Positions 1 to 9,229 of a DNA stretch of 64,000 nt are shown here, piece by piece (position 1 is the first letter of the stretch; each line of letters opens with the position of its first letter). The position numbers were made by a program, and so were the translations under genes. The notes beneath the pieces are model-generated. The model saw only the letters and a list, made by a program, of their open reading frames with translations. It was not told where the DNA came from and made no database searches. Source of the stretch: Nocardia alba NBRC 108234 (GTDB taxonomy: Bacteria; Actinomycetota; Actinomycetes; Mycobacteriales; Mycobacteriaceae); contig NZ_BDAX01000011.1 in the NCBI RefSeq assembly GCF_001612665.1, forward strand, positions 1-64,000, in the 5' to 3' direction.

Positions 1-2246
1 TCGTAGCGTTCCATGATCTCGGGCTTCTCCGGCGGAACGAGCACGTCCGACATGGAGACGGTGACACCCGAACGCGTGGCCCAGTAGAAGCCCGCGTCCT
101 TGAGCTTGTCGACGGTCTGCGCGACGACGATCATCGGGTAGCGCTCGGCCAGATCGTTGATGATCGTGGCCTGACGCTTCTTCGGCATCGGCTCGTTGAT
201 GTAGGCGTAGTCCGCCGGAAGCAGATCGTTGAAGATCACCCGACCCAGCGTGGTCTCGGCCAGCCACGCGTCGCCGCGCTTCCAGCCGTCCGGGAACAGC
301 TCGCTCTCGATATCGCGCGGCGGGCGCTGCTCGGTCAGCCGCACCTTGATGGTGGACCGCACGGTCAGCTCGCCACGATCGACCGCCATCTGCGCCTCGG
401 CGGGCGAGGAGTACACGCCGTACTCCGGCTCGTCCTTGGCGGCGGCCTGGTACGTGCCGACACCGTTCTCGTCGAGACGGGTCAGGTAGAACAGGCCCGT
501 GACCATGTCCAGACGCGGCATCGCCAGCGGGCGACCCGACGCCGGGGACAGGATGTTGTTCGACGACAGCATCAGGATGCGCGCCTCGGCCTGCGCCTCC
601 GCGGACAGCGGAAGGTGCACGGCCATCTGGTCACCGTCGAAGTCGGCGTTGAACGCTTCACAGACGAGCGGGTGCAGCTGGATCGCCTTGCCTTCGACCA
701 GCTGGGGCTCGAAGGCCTGGATGCCGAGGCGGTGCAGGGTGGGCGCACGGTTGAGCAGCACCGGGTGCTCGGCGATGACCTCTTCGAGGACATCCCACAC
801 CTGAGCGCGCTGACGCTCGACCATCCGCTTGGCGGACTTGATGTTCTGCGCGTGGTTCAGATCCACCAGACGCTTCATGACGAACGGCTTGAACAGCTCG
901 AGCGCCATCAGCTTCGGCAGACCACACTGGTGCAGCTTGAGCTGCGGACCGACGACGATCACGGAGCGACCGGAGTAGTCCACGCGCTTGCCGAGCAGGT
1001 TCTGACGGAAACGACCCTGCTTGCCCTTGAGCAGATCGCTCAGCGACTTCAGCGGGCGGTTACCCGGTCCGGTGACCGGACGGCCACGACGGCCGTTGTC
1101 GAACAGTGCGTCGACCGACTCCTGCAGCATCCGCTTCTCGTTGTTCACGATGATCTCGGGCGCACCCAGATCGATCAGTCGCTTCAAACGGTTGTTGCGG
1201 TTGATCACGCGGCGGTACAGGTCGTTCAGGTCGGAGGTGGCGAAACGGCCACCGTCGAGCTGAACCATCGGACGCAGCTCCGGCGGGATCACCGGGACAG
1301 CGTCGAGCACCATGCCCATCGGCGAGTTGCCGTTGGTCTGGAAGGCCGCGACGACCTTCAGTCGCTTGAGCGCGCGCAGCTTCTTCTGGCCCTTGCCCGA
1401 GCGAATGGTCTCGCGCAGCTTCTCGGCCTCGGCGTTGATGTCGAAGTTCTCCATCAGCTTCTGGATGGACTCCGCACCCATGGCACCGGTGAAGTACTCG
1501 CCGTAGCGGTCGACGAGCTCGCGGTAGAGCACCTCGTCGACGATGAGCTGCTGAACAGCCAGCTTGGTGAAGGTGGTCCAGATCTCGTCGAGACGATCCA
1601 GCTCACGCTGCGAGCGGTCGCGCAGCTGACGCATTTCGCGCTCGCCGCCGTCCTTGACCTTGCGACGCACGTCGGACTTGGCGCCTTCGGCTTCCAGCTC
1701 GGCCAGGTCGGCCTCGAGCTTCTGCGCACGGGCCTCGAGGTCGGCGTCGCGCTGATCGGCGACCGACTTCTTCTCGACCTCCATCTCGGCTTCGAGCGTG
1801 GAGAGCTCGTTGTGACGCAGCTCCTCGTCGACACCGACGATGACGTAGGCGGCGAAGTAGATGATCTTCTCGAGATCCTTCGGCGCCAGGTCGAGCAGGT
1901 AACCCAAGCGCGACGGAACGCCCTTGAAGTACCAGATGTGGGTGACCGGAGCGGCCAGCTCGATGTGGCCCATCCGCTCACGACGCACCTTGGCGCGAGT
2001 CACCTCGACGCCACAGCGCTCACAGATGATGCCCTTGAAGCGGACACGCTTGTACTTGCCGCAGTAGCACTCCCAGTCCCGGGTGGGACCGAAGATCTTC
2101 TCGCAGAAGAGTCCGTCCTTCTCCGGCTTGAGCGTGCGGTAGTTGATGGTCTCCGGCTTCTTCACCTCGCCGAAGGACCACTGGCGGATGTCGTCGGCGG
2201 AGGCAAGGCCGATCCGGAGTTCATCGAAGAAGTTGACGTCTAGCAC
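1..2246 (-). CDS. rpoC: RNA polymerase beta' subunit, N-terminal 748 residues (partial)
   Basis: This is the largest subunit of RNA polymerase and carries the catalytic magnesium site; the gene runs off the left edge. The start is GTG at 2246 (protein begins [10 protein letters not shown]), which matches mycobacterial RpoC. Visible features are the N-terminal zinc-binding cysteines (CYCGKYKR then CERCGVEV), an actinobacterial coiled-coil-like charged stretch near residues 150-230, and the catalytic motif NADFDGD at 630-650 (residues 533-539), whose three Asp hold Mg2+. It lies 107 bases downstream of rpoB in the same direction and is presumably cotranscribed with it. The identification is certain; only the C-terminal part is missing. 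Confidence 0.98.
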   Translation of the reverse strand, partial: MLDVNFFDELRIGLASADDIRQWSFGEVKKPETINYRTLKPEKDGLFCEKIFGPTRDWECYCGKYKRVRFKGIICERCGVEVTRAKVRRERMGHIELAAPVTHIWYFKGVPSRLGYLLDLAPKDLEKIIYFAAYVIVGVDEELRHNELSTLEAEMEVEKKSVADQRDADLEARAQKLEADLAELEAEGAKSDVRRKVKDGGEREMRQLRDRSQRELDRLDEIWTTFTKLAVQQLIVDEVLYRELVDRYGEYFTGAMGAESIQKLMENFDINAEAEKLRETIRSGKGQKKLRALKRLKVVAAFQTNGNSPMGMVLDAVPVIPPELRPMVQLDGGRFATSDLNDLYRRVINRNNRLKRLIDLGAPEIIVNNEKRMLQESVDALFDNGRRGRPVTGPGNRPLKSLSDLLKGKQGRFRQNLLGKRVDYSGRSVIVVGPQLKLHQCGLPKLMALELFKPFVMKRLVDLNHAQNIKSAKRMVERQRAQVWDVLEEVIAEHPVLLNRAPTLHRLGIQAFEPQLVEGKAIQLHPLVCEAFNADFDGDQMAVHLPLSAEAQAEARILMLSSNNILSPASGRPLAMPRLDMVTGLFYLTRLDENGVGTYQAAAKDEPEYGVYSSPAEAQMAVDRGELTVRSTIKVRLTEQRPPRDIESELFPDGWKRGDAWLAETTLGRVIFNDLLPADYAYINEPMPKKRQATIINDLAERYPMIVVAQTVDKLKDAGFYWATRSGVTVSMSDVLVPPEKPEIMERY

Positions 2247-2313
2247 GTAACTTCCTTTCCCCTATTCGGGTCGAATTCGAGCAAAAGTTCACTAGTTGTC
2301 GAGCGCGGTGCGC

Positions 2314-2344
2314 GGTGCGCCTCGCTTCCACAGCGAAGCGCACC
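2314..2344 (-). other. Stem-loop in the rpoB-rpoC spacer
   Basis: A 13-base stem with one mismatch (GGTGCGC...GCGCACC outer arms) and a 5-base loop lies directly after the rpoB stop. It has no U-tract, and rpoC must be transcribed through it. It is therefore more likely an mRNA processing or stability element than a terminator. No function has been shown. Confidence 0.5.
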
Positions 2345-2353
2345 GCTTACCAC

Positions 2354-5300
2354 CTAGTTCGCCAGATCGTCGATGGTGGCGGCTTCGTTCCTGGACAGGT
2401 TGATGCCCAGGTTCGCGGCCGCGCGCTCCAGATCCTCGTCTTCGCCGCCGCCCATCTCGATCGCGGCGCCGTCCGAAGACAGCACCTCGACGTTGAGGCA
2501 CAGCGACTGGAGTTCCTTGAGGAGCACCTTGAACGACTCCGGAATGCCCGGCTCCGGAATGTTCTCGCCCTTGACGATGGCCTCGTAGACCTTCACGCGG
2601 CCGACCACGTCGTCGGACTTGATGGTCAGGAGTTCCTGCAGCGTGTACGCCGCGCCGTAGGCCTGCATGGCCCAGCACTCCATCTCACCGAATCGCTGAC
2701 CACCGAACTGCGCCTTACCACCCAGCGGCTGCTGCGTGATCATCGAGTACGGGCCGGTCGAACGGGCGTGGATCTTGTCGTCGACCAGGTGGTGCAGCTT
2801 CAGGATGTACATGTAACCGACCGCGACCGGGTACGGGAACGGCTCACCCGAACGACCGTCGAACAGCGTCGACTTGCCGTCGGCGTTGACCATCCGCTCA
2901 CCGTCACGGTTGGGCAGGGTCGAGCCGAGCAGACCGGTCAGCTCGTCATCCTTGGCGCCGTCGAAGACGGGCGTGGCGATGTTCGAGTCGGCCGGCGCGG
3001 ACAGCATTTCCTCGGGCAGCGTCGCCGCCCACTCGGGACGGGTGCCGTCCGCGGCCACGTCGATATTCCAGCCGGCCTTACCGATCCACCCGAGATGGGT
3101 TTCCAGGATCTGGCCGATGTTCATACGACGGGGCACACCGTGGGTGTTCAGGATGATGTCGACCGGCGTGCCGTCGGGCATGAACGGCATGTCCTCGACG
3201 GGGAGGATCTTGCCGATGACGCCCTTGTTGCCGTGGCGACCGGCGAGCTTGTCGCCGTCCTGGATCTTGCGCTTCTGGGCCACGTAGACGCGGACCAGCT
3301 CGTTCACGCCGGGAGGCAGATCGTCGTCGTCCTCGCGCGAGAACACGCGGATGCCGATGACCTTGCCGGACTCACCGTGGGGCACCTTCAGCGAGGTGTC
3401 GCGAACTTCGCGAGCCTTCTCACCGAAGATGGCACGCAGCAGACGCTCTTCCGGGGTGAGCTCGGTCTCGCCCTTGGGCGTGACCTTGCCGACCAGGATG
3501 TCGCCGTCGCGGACCTCGGCACCGATACGGATGATGCCGCGCTCGTCGAGGTCGGCGAGGACCTCGTCGGAGACGTTCGGGATATCCCGAGTGATCTCCT
3601 CGGCGCCGAGCTTGGTGTCGCGGGCGTCGATCTCGTGCTCTTCGATGTGGATCGAGGTGAGAACGTCCTCTTCCACGAGGCGCTGCGACAGGATGATCGC
3701 GTCCTCGTAGTTGTGGCCTTCCCACGGCATGATCGCGACGAGCAAGTTCTTGCCCAGCGCCATCTCACCGTTCTCGGTGCAGGGGCCGTCCGCGAGGACC
3801 TGCCCCTTCTCCACCCGATCGCCCTCGTCCACGATGGGACGCTGGTTCGAGCAGGTGCCCTGGTTCGACCGGTTGAACTTGCGCATCCGGTAGGACTTGC
3901 GGCTGCCGTCGTCGGCCATCACGGTGACGTAATCGGCCGAGACCTCCTCGACCACACCGGGCTTCTCGTTCACGACGACGTCACCGGCGTCGACGGCGGC
4001 GCGCAGCTCCATGCCGGTGCCCACGATCGGAGACTCGGAACGGATCAGCGGCACGGCCTGACGCTGCATGTTCGCGCCCATCAGGGCACGGTTGGCATCG
4101 TCGTGCTCGAGGAACGGGATCATGGCCGTCGCGACCGACACCATCTGGCGCGGCGAGATGTCCATGTAGTCGACCTGCGCCGGCGTCACGAACTCGACCT
4201 CTTCGCCCGCACGGCGGACGAGGACCTTCTCCTCGAGGAAGCGACCCTCGGCGTCGACCGGGGAGTTGGCCTGCGCGCGAACGTAGCGGTCTTCCTCGTC
4301 GGCGGTCAGGTACTTGACCTCGTCGGTGACCTTGCCGTCGACAACCTTCTGGTACGGCGTCTCGATGAAGCCGAACGGGTTGACCCGCGCGTACACCGAC
4401 AGCGAACCGATCAGGCCGATGTTCGGGCCTTCCGGGGTCTCGATCGGGCACATGCGGCCGTAGTGCGACGGGTGGACGTCACGAACTTCCAGACCGGCAC
4501 GCTCACGGGACAGACCACCCGGGCCCAGCGCCGACAGGCGGCGCTTGTGGGTCAGACCCGACAGCGGGTTGTTCTGGTCCATGAACTGCGACAGCTGGGA
4601 GGTTCCGAAGAACTCCTTGATCGCGGCGACAACCGGACGGATGTTGATCAGGGTCTGCGGCGTGATCGCCTCGACGTCCTGAGTGGTCATCCGCTCACGA
4701 ACGACACGCTCCATGCGGGACAGGCCGACGCGGATCTGGTTCTGGATGAGCTCGCCGACGGTGCGCAGACGACGGTTACCGAAGTGGTCGATGTCGTCGA
4801 TCTCGACGGGGACCTCTTCACCGCCGGGGGCGGTCATCGTGCGGTCACCGGCGTGCAGACGCACCAGGTACTCGATGGTGTCGACGATGTCTTCCTTGGT
4901 GAGAACCGAGGAGGTCACCGGCTCGTGCACGTGGATGCCGAGCTTCTTGTTGATCTTGTAACGACCGACGCGAGCCAGGTCGTAGCGCTTCTCCTTGAAG
5001 AACAGGTTCTCCAGCAGGGTCTGCGCGGACTCCTTGGTCGGCGGCTCGCCCGGACGCAGCTTGCGATAGATATCGAGCAGCGCCTCGTCCTGGCCGGGCG
5101 TGCTGTCCTTCTCCAGGGTGGACATCATGATCTCGGAGAAGCCGAAACGCTCGACGATCTCCTCGGTCGTCCAACCCAGCGCCTTGAGCAGCACGGTGAC
5201 CGGCTGACGACGCTTGCGGTCGATACGGACACCGACGGTGTCGCGCTTGTCGACGTCGAACTCCAGCCACGCGCCGCGCGACGGGATCACGCGCACGCTG

Positions 5301-5836
5301 TGCAGGTCCTTCTCGGTGGTCTTGTCGATGTTGTGATCGAAGTAGACGCCCGGGGAGCGGACCAGCTGCGAGACGACGACACGCTCGGTGCCGTTGATGA
5401 TGAAGGTGCCCTTGTCGGTCATCATGGGGAAATCGCCCATGAACACCGTCTGGCTCTTGATCTCGCCGGTGTTGTTGTTGATGAACTCCGCGGTGACGAA
5501 CAACGGCGCCGCGTAGGTCATGTCCTTCTCTTTGCACTCATCGATGGAGGCCTTGACCTCTTCGAAGCGCGGATCAGAGAACGACAGGGACATGGACCCG
5601 GAGAAGTCCTCGATCGGCGAGAGCTCTTCGAGCACCTCCTCGAGGCCGCCCGCGAGACCGACGTCGCCGCGAGCGGCTGCCTTCTCACGCCAGTCGGGTG
5701 TACCGACCAGCCAGGCGAACGAGTCCGTTTGTAGGTCGAGAAGTCCGGGCACCTCCAAGGGCTCTCGGATCTTCGCGAACGAAACCCTCAACGGGGCTCC
5801 GGGGATACCAGCCTTGGTCTGGGTGGAGACTGCCAA
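2354..5836 (-). CDS. rpoB: RNA polymerase beta subunit
   Basis: Catalytic beta subunit of RNA polymerase and the target of rifamycins. I chose TTG at 5836 ([10 protein letters not shown]), because GGAAGG sits 7 bases before it. An in-frame GTG at 5854 would add six residues (VLEGRI), and the same ambiguity exists in M. tuberculosis rpoB. From TTG the protein has 1,160 residues. The rifampicin-resistance region (residues about 412-440, containing [20 protein letters not shown]) has the sensitive-type Asp, His and Ser at the three common resistance positions, so this is the housekeeping copy. Nocardia often carries a second, resistant rpoB2; none is in this window. A 107-base spacer separates it from rpoC, and a strong promoter lies upstream near 6021-6050. 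Confidence 0.98.
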   Translation of the reverse strand: MAVSTQTKAGIPGAPLRVSFAKIREPLEVPGLLDLQTDSFAWLVGTPDWREKAAARGDVGLAGGLEEVLEELSPIEDFSGSMSLSFSDPRFEEVKASIDECKEKDMTYAAPLFVTAEFINNNTGEIKSQTVFMGDFPMMTDKGTFIINGTERVVVSQLVRSPGVYFDHNIDKTTEKDLHSVRVIPSRGAWLEFDVDKRDTVGVRIDRKRRQPVTVLLKALGWTTEEIVERFGFSEIMMSTLEKDSTPGQDEALLDIYRKLRPGEPPTKESAQTLLENLFFKEKRYDLARVGRYKINKKLGIHVHEPVTSSVLTKEDIVDTIEYLVRLHAGDRTMTAPGGEEVPVEIDDIDHFGNRRLRTVGELIQNQIRVGLSRMERVVRERMTTQDVEAITPQTLINIRPVVAAIKEFFGTSQLSQFMDQNNPLSGLTHKRRLSALGPGGLSRERAGLEVRDVHPSHYGRMCPIETPEGPNIGLIGSLSVYARVNPFGFIETPYQKVVDGKVTDEVKYLTADEEDRYVRAQANSPVDAEGRFLEEKVLVRRAGEEVEFVTPAQVDYMDISPRQMVSVATAMIPFLEHDDANRALMGANMQRQAVPLIRSESPIVGTGMELRAAVDAGDVVVNEKPGVVEEVSADYVTVMADDGSRKSYRMRKFNRSNQGTCSNQRPIVDEGDRVEKGQVLADGPCTENGEMALGKNLLVAIMPWEGHNYEDAIILSQRLVEEDVLTSIHIEEHEIDARDTKLGAEEITRDIPNVSDEVLADLDERGIIRIGAEVRDGDILVGKVTPKGETELTPEERLLRAIFGEKAREVRDTSLKVPHGESGKVIGIRVFSREDDDDLPPGVNELVRVYVAQKRKIQDGDKLAGRHGNKGVIGKILPVEDMPFMPDGTPVDIILNTHGVPRRMNIGQILETHLGWIGKAGWNIDVAADGTRPEWAATLPEEMLSAPADSNIATPVFDGAKDDELTGLLGSTLPNRDGERMVNADGKSTLFDGRSGEPFPYPVAVGYMYILKLHHLVDDKIHARSTGPYSMITQQPLGGKAQFGGQRFGEMECWAMQAYGAAYTLQELLTIKSDDVVGRVKVYEAIVKGENIPEPGIPESFKVLLKELQSLCLNVEVLSSDGAAIEMGGGEDEDLERAAANLGINLSRNEAATIDDLAN

Positions 5837-6020
5837 GATGCGTCCTTCCAGCACCTCACGCGCGTCGCGTGGTGGTCCGCGACCGTCGCTTGTCTGCTAC
5901 GAATTCCGCTGGTTACAGCCCGAACGAAACCAGAACAAGCAGCAGCGGAAGTAACACCGGAAGGTGGAACTTTCGAGTGCGAATCAAGGTGTGGACAGGA
6001 GGCAGCCAGCGCAACGTCCA

Positions 6021-6050
6021 AACTTACACCCCTAGACAAGGGAGTGTCAA
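6021..6050 (-). promoter_or_regulatory. Probable rpoBC promoter
   Basis: On the minus strand TTGACA (6050-6045) is followed after 18 bases by TAAGTT (6026-6021). This predicts a transcript start near 6013 and a leader of about 175 bases before the rpoB TTG. The site lies in the 654-base gene-free stretch 5837-6490. The rest of that stretch holds only the repeated TGGCGCT motif and the mkl terminator. Confidence 0.6.
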
Positions 6051-6170
6051 CATACCATCCGTGTGACCGCACGCACGGGATAACGCGCCGAAGCCCTGTG
6101 ACGCTGGCCGCGTCGGGTTCCTTCACCGCTCCGCACCCCGCCGCCGACTCCCCCGAGCCGACTGCCCACC

Positions 6171-6338
6171 TGGCGCTGAGCCCTCTATTCAACTGGCGCT
6201 CGACCCCTGCCGGGCCGAAGTCTCGCTGGCGCTGATGCCCCTTAACAGCTCACGCCGCTGTGAATAGCGTGACTGTTCGCGGGCCCCTCGTCAAGTGGCG
6301 CTCGAAGGTCTGTCCGCGATGCGAGATCGCCTGGCGCG
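6171..6338. repeat. Degenerate TGGCGCT repeats upstream of rpoB
   Basis: The heptamer TGGCGCT, usually followed by (C/G)GA, occurs at 6171, 6194, 6227 and 6296, with a variant TGGCGCG at 6332. Flanking bases are partly shared (CAACTGGCGCTCGA compared with CAAGTGGCGCTCGA). Spacings of 23, 33 and 69 bases are irregular, so this is not a CRISPR array. It may be a decayed tandem duplication or a cluster of binding sites upstream of the rpoB promoter. Confidence 0.45.
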
Positions 6339-6444
6339 CTGGGCATCCCCCACCCGTCGCCGCGGTCATTTTACTCGCGACACGCCGTGCGCGCCAGCTG
6401 GCCGACGGCCCGTCGGCAGCTGTTTTCCGCCCCGTCACGCAGAA

Positions 6445-6470
6445 GAGCCCCGGCCTTAAGGCCGGGGCTC
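6445..6470 (-). terminator. Terminator after mkl
   Basis: A perfect 11-base stem GAGCCCCGGCC/GGCCGGGGCTC with a TTAA loop lies 21 bases beyond the mkl stop. It separates mkl from rpoB. The following T-run is poor, which is typical of high-GC actinobacteria. Confidence 0.75.
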
Positions 6471-6490
6471 ATCCGAGGCGTGAAAGTCGC

Positions 6491-7558
6491 TCAGCCGTTG
6501 ATCTGGCCGTGCGGAACCGTCTTGAACGTTTCGGTGGGCTGGTCACTGCCGCCGTAGGCAGCCATCACCTGAGTGTCATCGGAGGAATCCAGCGACTCGC
6601 GGATCGCCACCTGCGCCGCGTGCGGCAGGGTGTGGATGATCTCGCGCACGCGAGCCTGGCGACGGAACACGGCCTGACGGGCCGGCATGCCGGGCTCGGC
6701 CTTCATCTGCGGGATGATGCCGTCGATCTCCTCGGCGCCACCGTGATGGTGACCGGCGTCGACGAGCGCCTGCTCGCGCGCCATCTGCGCCTCGTCCTTC
6801 TCCTCCGACATACCGATCGGCCCGATCATGCGGCCGTTGAGGAACTGCTTGACCACCGGCTCCTCGCTGGTGAGCAGCACCTCGCGGGGGCCGAACATCA
6901 CCAGCTGGCGACGGAACAGCATGCCGATGTTGTCCGGCACGGTGCGGGCCAGGTTGATGTTGTGCGTCACGATCAGGATCGTGGCGTCGATCTGCGCGTT
7001 GATGTTGAGCAGCAACTGCGCCAGGTACGAGGTACGCACCGGGTCCAGGCCCGAGTCGGGCTCGTCGACGAGGATGATCTGCGGGTCGAGGACCAGCGCG
7101 CGGGCCAGACCGGCGCGCTTGCGCATACCACCGGAGATCTCGCCGGGCAGTTTGCCCTCGGCGCCGAGCAGACCGGTCAGCTCGAGCTTCTCCATGACCA
7201 CGCGGCGGATATCGGATTCCGACTTCTTCGTGTGCTCACGAAGCGGGAACGCGATGTTGTCGTACAGGTTCATCGAGCCGAACAGCGCGCCGTCCTGGAA
7301 AAGAACGCCGAATAGTTTGCGGATCTCGTAGAGCTCCTTGTTGGAGCAGGTCATGATGTCGGTGCCGTCGATGAAGATAGACCCACGCTCGGGCCGCAGC
7401 AGACCGATGAGTGACTTCAGGAACACCGACTTACCCGTACCCGAAGGGCCGAGCAACGCACTGACCTCACCCGAAGGGAGCGTGATCGACACGTCCTGCC
7501 AAATTCGCTGTGAACCGAAGGATTTTGTTACACCCTCGGTCCTGACCTCGACGCCCAC
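6491..7558 (-). CDS. mkl: MlaF-family ABC transporter ATP-binding protein (Mkl/MceG type)
   Basis: ATPase that in mycobacteria energises the Mce lipid-import systems (MceG/Mkl, homologous to MlaF). The start is GTG at 7558, with GGAGG 5 bases upstream; the protein (355 residues) then begins VGVEVRTEG, like M. tuberculosis Mkl. Walker A is GPSGTGKS, the ABC signature is ISGGMRKRAGLARAL and Walker B is IILVDEPDSGLDP. A C-terminal extension of about 100 residues beyond the nucleotide-binding domain (from GPIGMSEEKDEA onward) is characteristic of actinobacterial MceG. Its position between rplL and rpoB is as in M. tuberculosis (Rv0655). No mce operon is in this window, so it must serve permeases encoded elsewhere. 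Confidence 0.93.
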   Translation of the reverse strand: MGVEVRTEGVTKSFGSQRIWQDVSITLPSGEVSALLGPSGTGKSVFLKSLIGLLRPERGSIFIDGTDIMTCSNKELYEIRKLFGVLFQDGALFGSMNLYDNIAFPLREHTKKSESDIRRVVMEKLELTGLLGAEGKLPGEISGGMRKRAGLARALVLDPQIILVDEPDSGLDPVRTSYLAQLLLNINAQIDATILIVTHNINLARTVPDNIGMLFRRQLVMFGPREVLLTSEEPVVKQFLNGRMIGPIGMSEEKDEAQMAREQALVDAGHHHGGAEEIDGIIPQMKAEPGMPARQAVFRRQARVREIIHTLPHAAQVAIRESLDSSDDTQVMAAYGGSDQPTETFKTVPHGQING

Positions 7559-7751
7559 TGCTACCTCCATTGATCCCTGCGAGCACCCCACCCGCGTTCC
7601 CGCGCGCTCACATCACGGCGGTGCGCTACGACTCTGTGGGTCCGGTCACTGTAACCCATCGGTGAGACGCGGCACACCCCTACATGACTGCAGAGTAACC
7701 TGGTGCGGCTCGTACGACCCGGATCACTTTCGCATGTCCGGACAAATAGCA

Positions 7752-7780
7752 AACGGACGGCCCGCAAGGGACCGTCCGTT
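7752..7780 (-). terminator. Terminator after rplJ-rplL
   Basis: AACGGACGG pairs with CCGTCCGTT around a GC-rich loop, 22 bases past the rplL stop. The minus-strand transcript continues into TTTGCTATTTGT, a fair U-rich tail. It ends the rplJ-rplL unit before mkl. Confidence 0.75.
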
Positions 7781-7802
7781 CACAACAGCACTGGTTCCGA
7801 AA

Positions 7803-8186
7803 TTACTTGACGGAAACCTTGGCGCCGGCCTCTTCGAGCTTCGCCTTGGCGGCCTCGGCGGCATCCTTGGCGACCTTCTCCAGGATCGGCTTCGGGGCGC
7901 CCTCGACCAGGTCCTTGGCTTCCTTCAGGCCCAGGCCCGAGACGATCTCACGGACCACCTTGATGACCTGGATCTTCTTGTCGCCGGCACCCTCGAGGAT
8001 GACGTCGAACTCGTCCTGCTCTTCAGCGGCCTCGGCCGGAGCAGCGCCACCGGCGGCGGCGACGGCGACGGGGGCAGCGGCGGTGACCTCGAAGGTCTCC
8101 TCGAAGACCTTGACGAACTCAGCGAGCTCGAGCAGGGTCAGCTCCTTGAAGGCGCCGATCAGTTCTTCAGTGCTCAGCTTTGCCAT
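7803..8186 (-). CDS. rplL: 50S ribosomal protein L7/L12
   Basis: Stalk protein of the large ribosomal subunit that recruits translation GTPases. It has 127 residues and the expected layout: an N-terminal dimerisation helix ([20 protein letters not shown]), an Ala/Pro-rich hinge (residues about 38-55), and the C-terminal domain with the conserved helix [25 protein letters not shown] precedes the ATG. It lies 63 bases downstream of rplJ and is cotranscribed with it. Confidence 0.98.
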   Translation of the reverse strand: MAKLSTEELIGAFKELTLLELAEFVKVFEETFEVTAAAPVAVAAAGGAAPAEAAEEQDEFDVILEGAGDKKIQVIKVVREIVSGLGLKEAKDLVEGAPKPILEKVAKDAAEAAKAKLEEAGAKVSVK

Positions 8187-8249
8187 GGTGTTTCCTTCCG
8201 ATGGTGTACCTCGCGGCGCGTACGCACCCCGGGGCGGGTAATAGATGTC

Positions 8250-8813
8250 TTATTCGGCGTCAGCCGCGGGTGCTTCTTCGGCAGCAGGAGCGCCTTCGGC
8301 ACTCGTGCGCTTCTCGAGCAGCGCCTGGGCGAGCCGGGCGACCTGCGAAGCGGGAGCGGCGAACAGGGCGGCGGCCTGTGCAGGCTTGGCCTTGAACGCA
8401 CCGGCCAGCTTGGCCAGCAGCACCTCACGCGAATCGAGGTCAGCGATACGCTCGACCTCGGACACGGACAGCGCGCGGCCGTCCATGTATCCGCCCTTGA
8501 TGACCAGGGACTTGTTGTCCTTGGCGAACTGCTTGAGCGCCTTGGCGGCATCGACCGGCTCACCCTTGATGAAGGTGATAGCGGTCGGGCCGACGAACAG
8601 CTCGTCGAGACCCGCCACACCGGCTTCGCCGGCAGCGATCTTGACGAGGGTGTTCTTGGCGACGGAGTACGTGGCGTCGGCGCCGAGCGCGCGACGCAGC
8701 TCGGTGAGCTTGCCGACCGACAGGCCACGGTATTCCGTGACAACAGTGGCCGTGGAGTTCTTGAACTGCTCCGCGATCTCCGCGACAGCGGTGACCTTTT
8801 CAGGTTTCGCCAT
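8250..8813 (-). CDS. rplJ: 50S ribosomal protein L10
   Basis: L10 anchors the L7/L12 dimers to 23S rRNA. The 187-residue protein begins [17 protein letters not shown] and contains the typical segment [20 protein letters not shown]. An Ala-rich actinobacterial tail ([14 protein letters not shown]) follows the L12-binding helix. The ATG is preceded by GAGGAGGCG. Autogenous control is expected through the L10-binding leader directly upstream (8814-8990). Confidence 0.98.
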   Translation of the reverse strand: MAKPEKVTAVAEIAEQFKNSTATVVTEYRGLSVGKLTELRRALGADATYSVAKNTLVKIAAGEAGVAGLDELFVGPTAITFIKGEPVDAAKALKQFAKDNKSLVIKGGYMDGRALSVSEVERIADLDSREVLLAKLAGAFKAKPAQAAALFAAPASQVARLAQALLEKRTSAEGAPAAEEAPAADAE

Positions 8814-8990
8814 ACTTCGCCTCCTCTCTGATGTCGGTTTCGTTGGTGCACTACCGAATCAGGGGCCGGCGACAAAACGAACGCCCCGGACGCAAGGCGT
8901 ACCGGGGCGCAAATAACTTCGGCCTCAGCTCTCCCTGCGTGGGTCGCCGGCAATGTCGCCGGACCTTCGATCGACACCGTGAAATTCGGC
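8814..8990 (-). ncRNA. Ribosomal L10 leader (autoregulatory mRNA structure)
   Basis: The untranslated stretch before rplJ can fold extensively. CGCCCCGG pairs with CCGGGGCG at about 8880-8909, and GGCCGGCGAC (from 8863) is complementary to GTCGCCGGCA (8942-8951), enclosing the first hairpin. Position and architecture fit the L10 leader family, where the L10-L12 complex binds its own mRNA to repress translation. Boundaries are approximate. I found no open reading frame with coding character in 8814-9229. Confidence 0.65.
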
Positions 8991-9070
8991 ATCAACGACC
9001 AACGGTCTTCGGTAGAACGAATGGGTGTGGTCCGCGCCGGATGTATGCACATCCCGCATGACCATCGACC

Positions 9071-9100
9071 ACTGTACCCGCACCCACCCCCATCTGCCAA
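9071..9100 (-). promoter_or_regulatory. Probable rplJ-rplL promoter
   Basis: Minus-strand TTGGCA (9100-9095), an 18-base spacer and TACAGT (9076-9071) predict a transcript start near 9064. That gives a leader of about 250 bases, long enough to hold the L10 structure. The divergent MFS gene begins at 9230, so its promoter must share 9101-9229. Confidence 0.55.
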
Positions 9101-9229
9101 AACGGGCCCCTCCCCGGCGAACTCGGCCGCATTTACTGTGACCCAGCCCACTCTGCTGTGCCGATGTGGCAGTGATCCTACGAAGAAAGTGTTACGCACG
9201 GTGACAGTAATCTGATTCACTCCGAAGCT

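Noticed and set aside
615..2243. Long plus-strand open frame (over 500 codons) opposite rpoC
   Set aside because: It is the reverse complement frame of a conserved gene in high-GC DNA; the product is a low-complexity Leu/Asp/Arg/Val mixture with no motif.
2315..5734. Plus-strand open frame of 1,139 codons opposite rpoB
   Set aside because: Same effect as opposite rpoC: codon bias of rpoB keeps stops out of the complementary frame. Composition is unlike a real protein.
6171..6338. TGGCGCT repeats as a CRISPR array
   Set aside because: Repeats are only about 7-11 bases and spacings vary from 23 to 69; no cas genes are present.
6260..7315. Plus-strand frame of 351 codons opposite mkl
   Set aside because: It reads through the mkl terminator and the antisense of an ABC ATPase; no motif.
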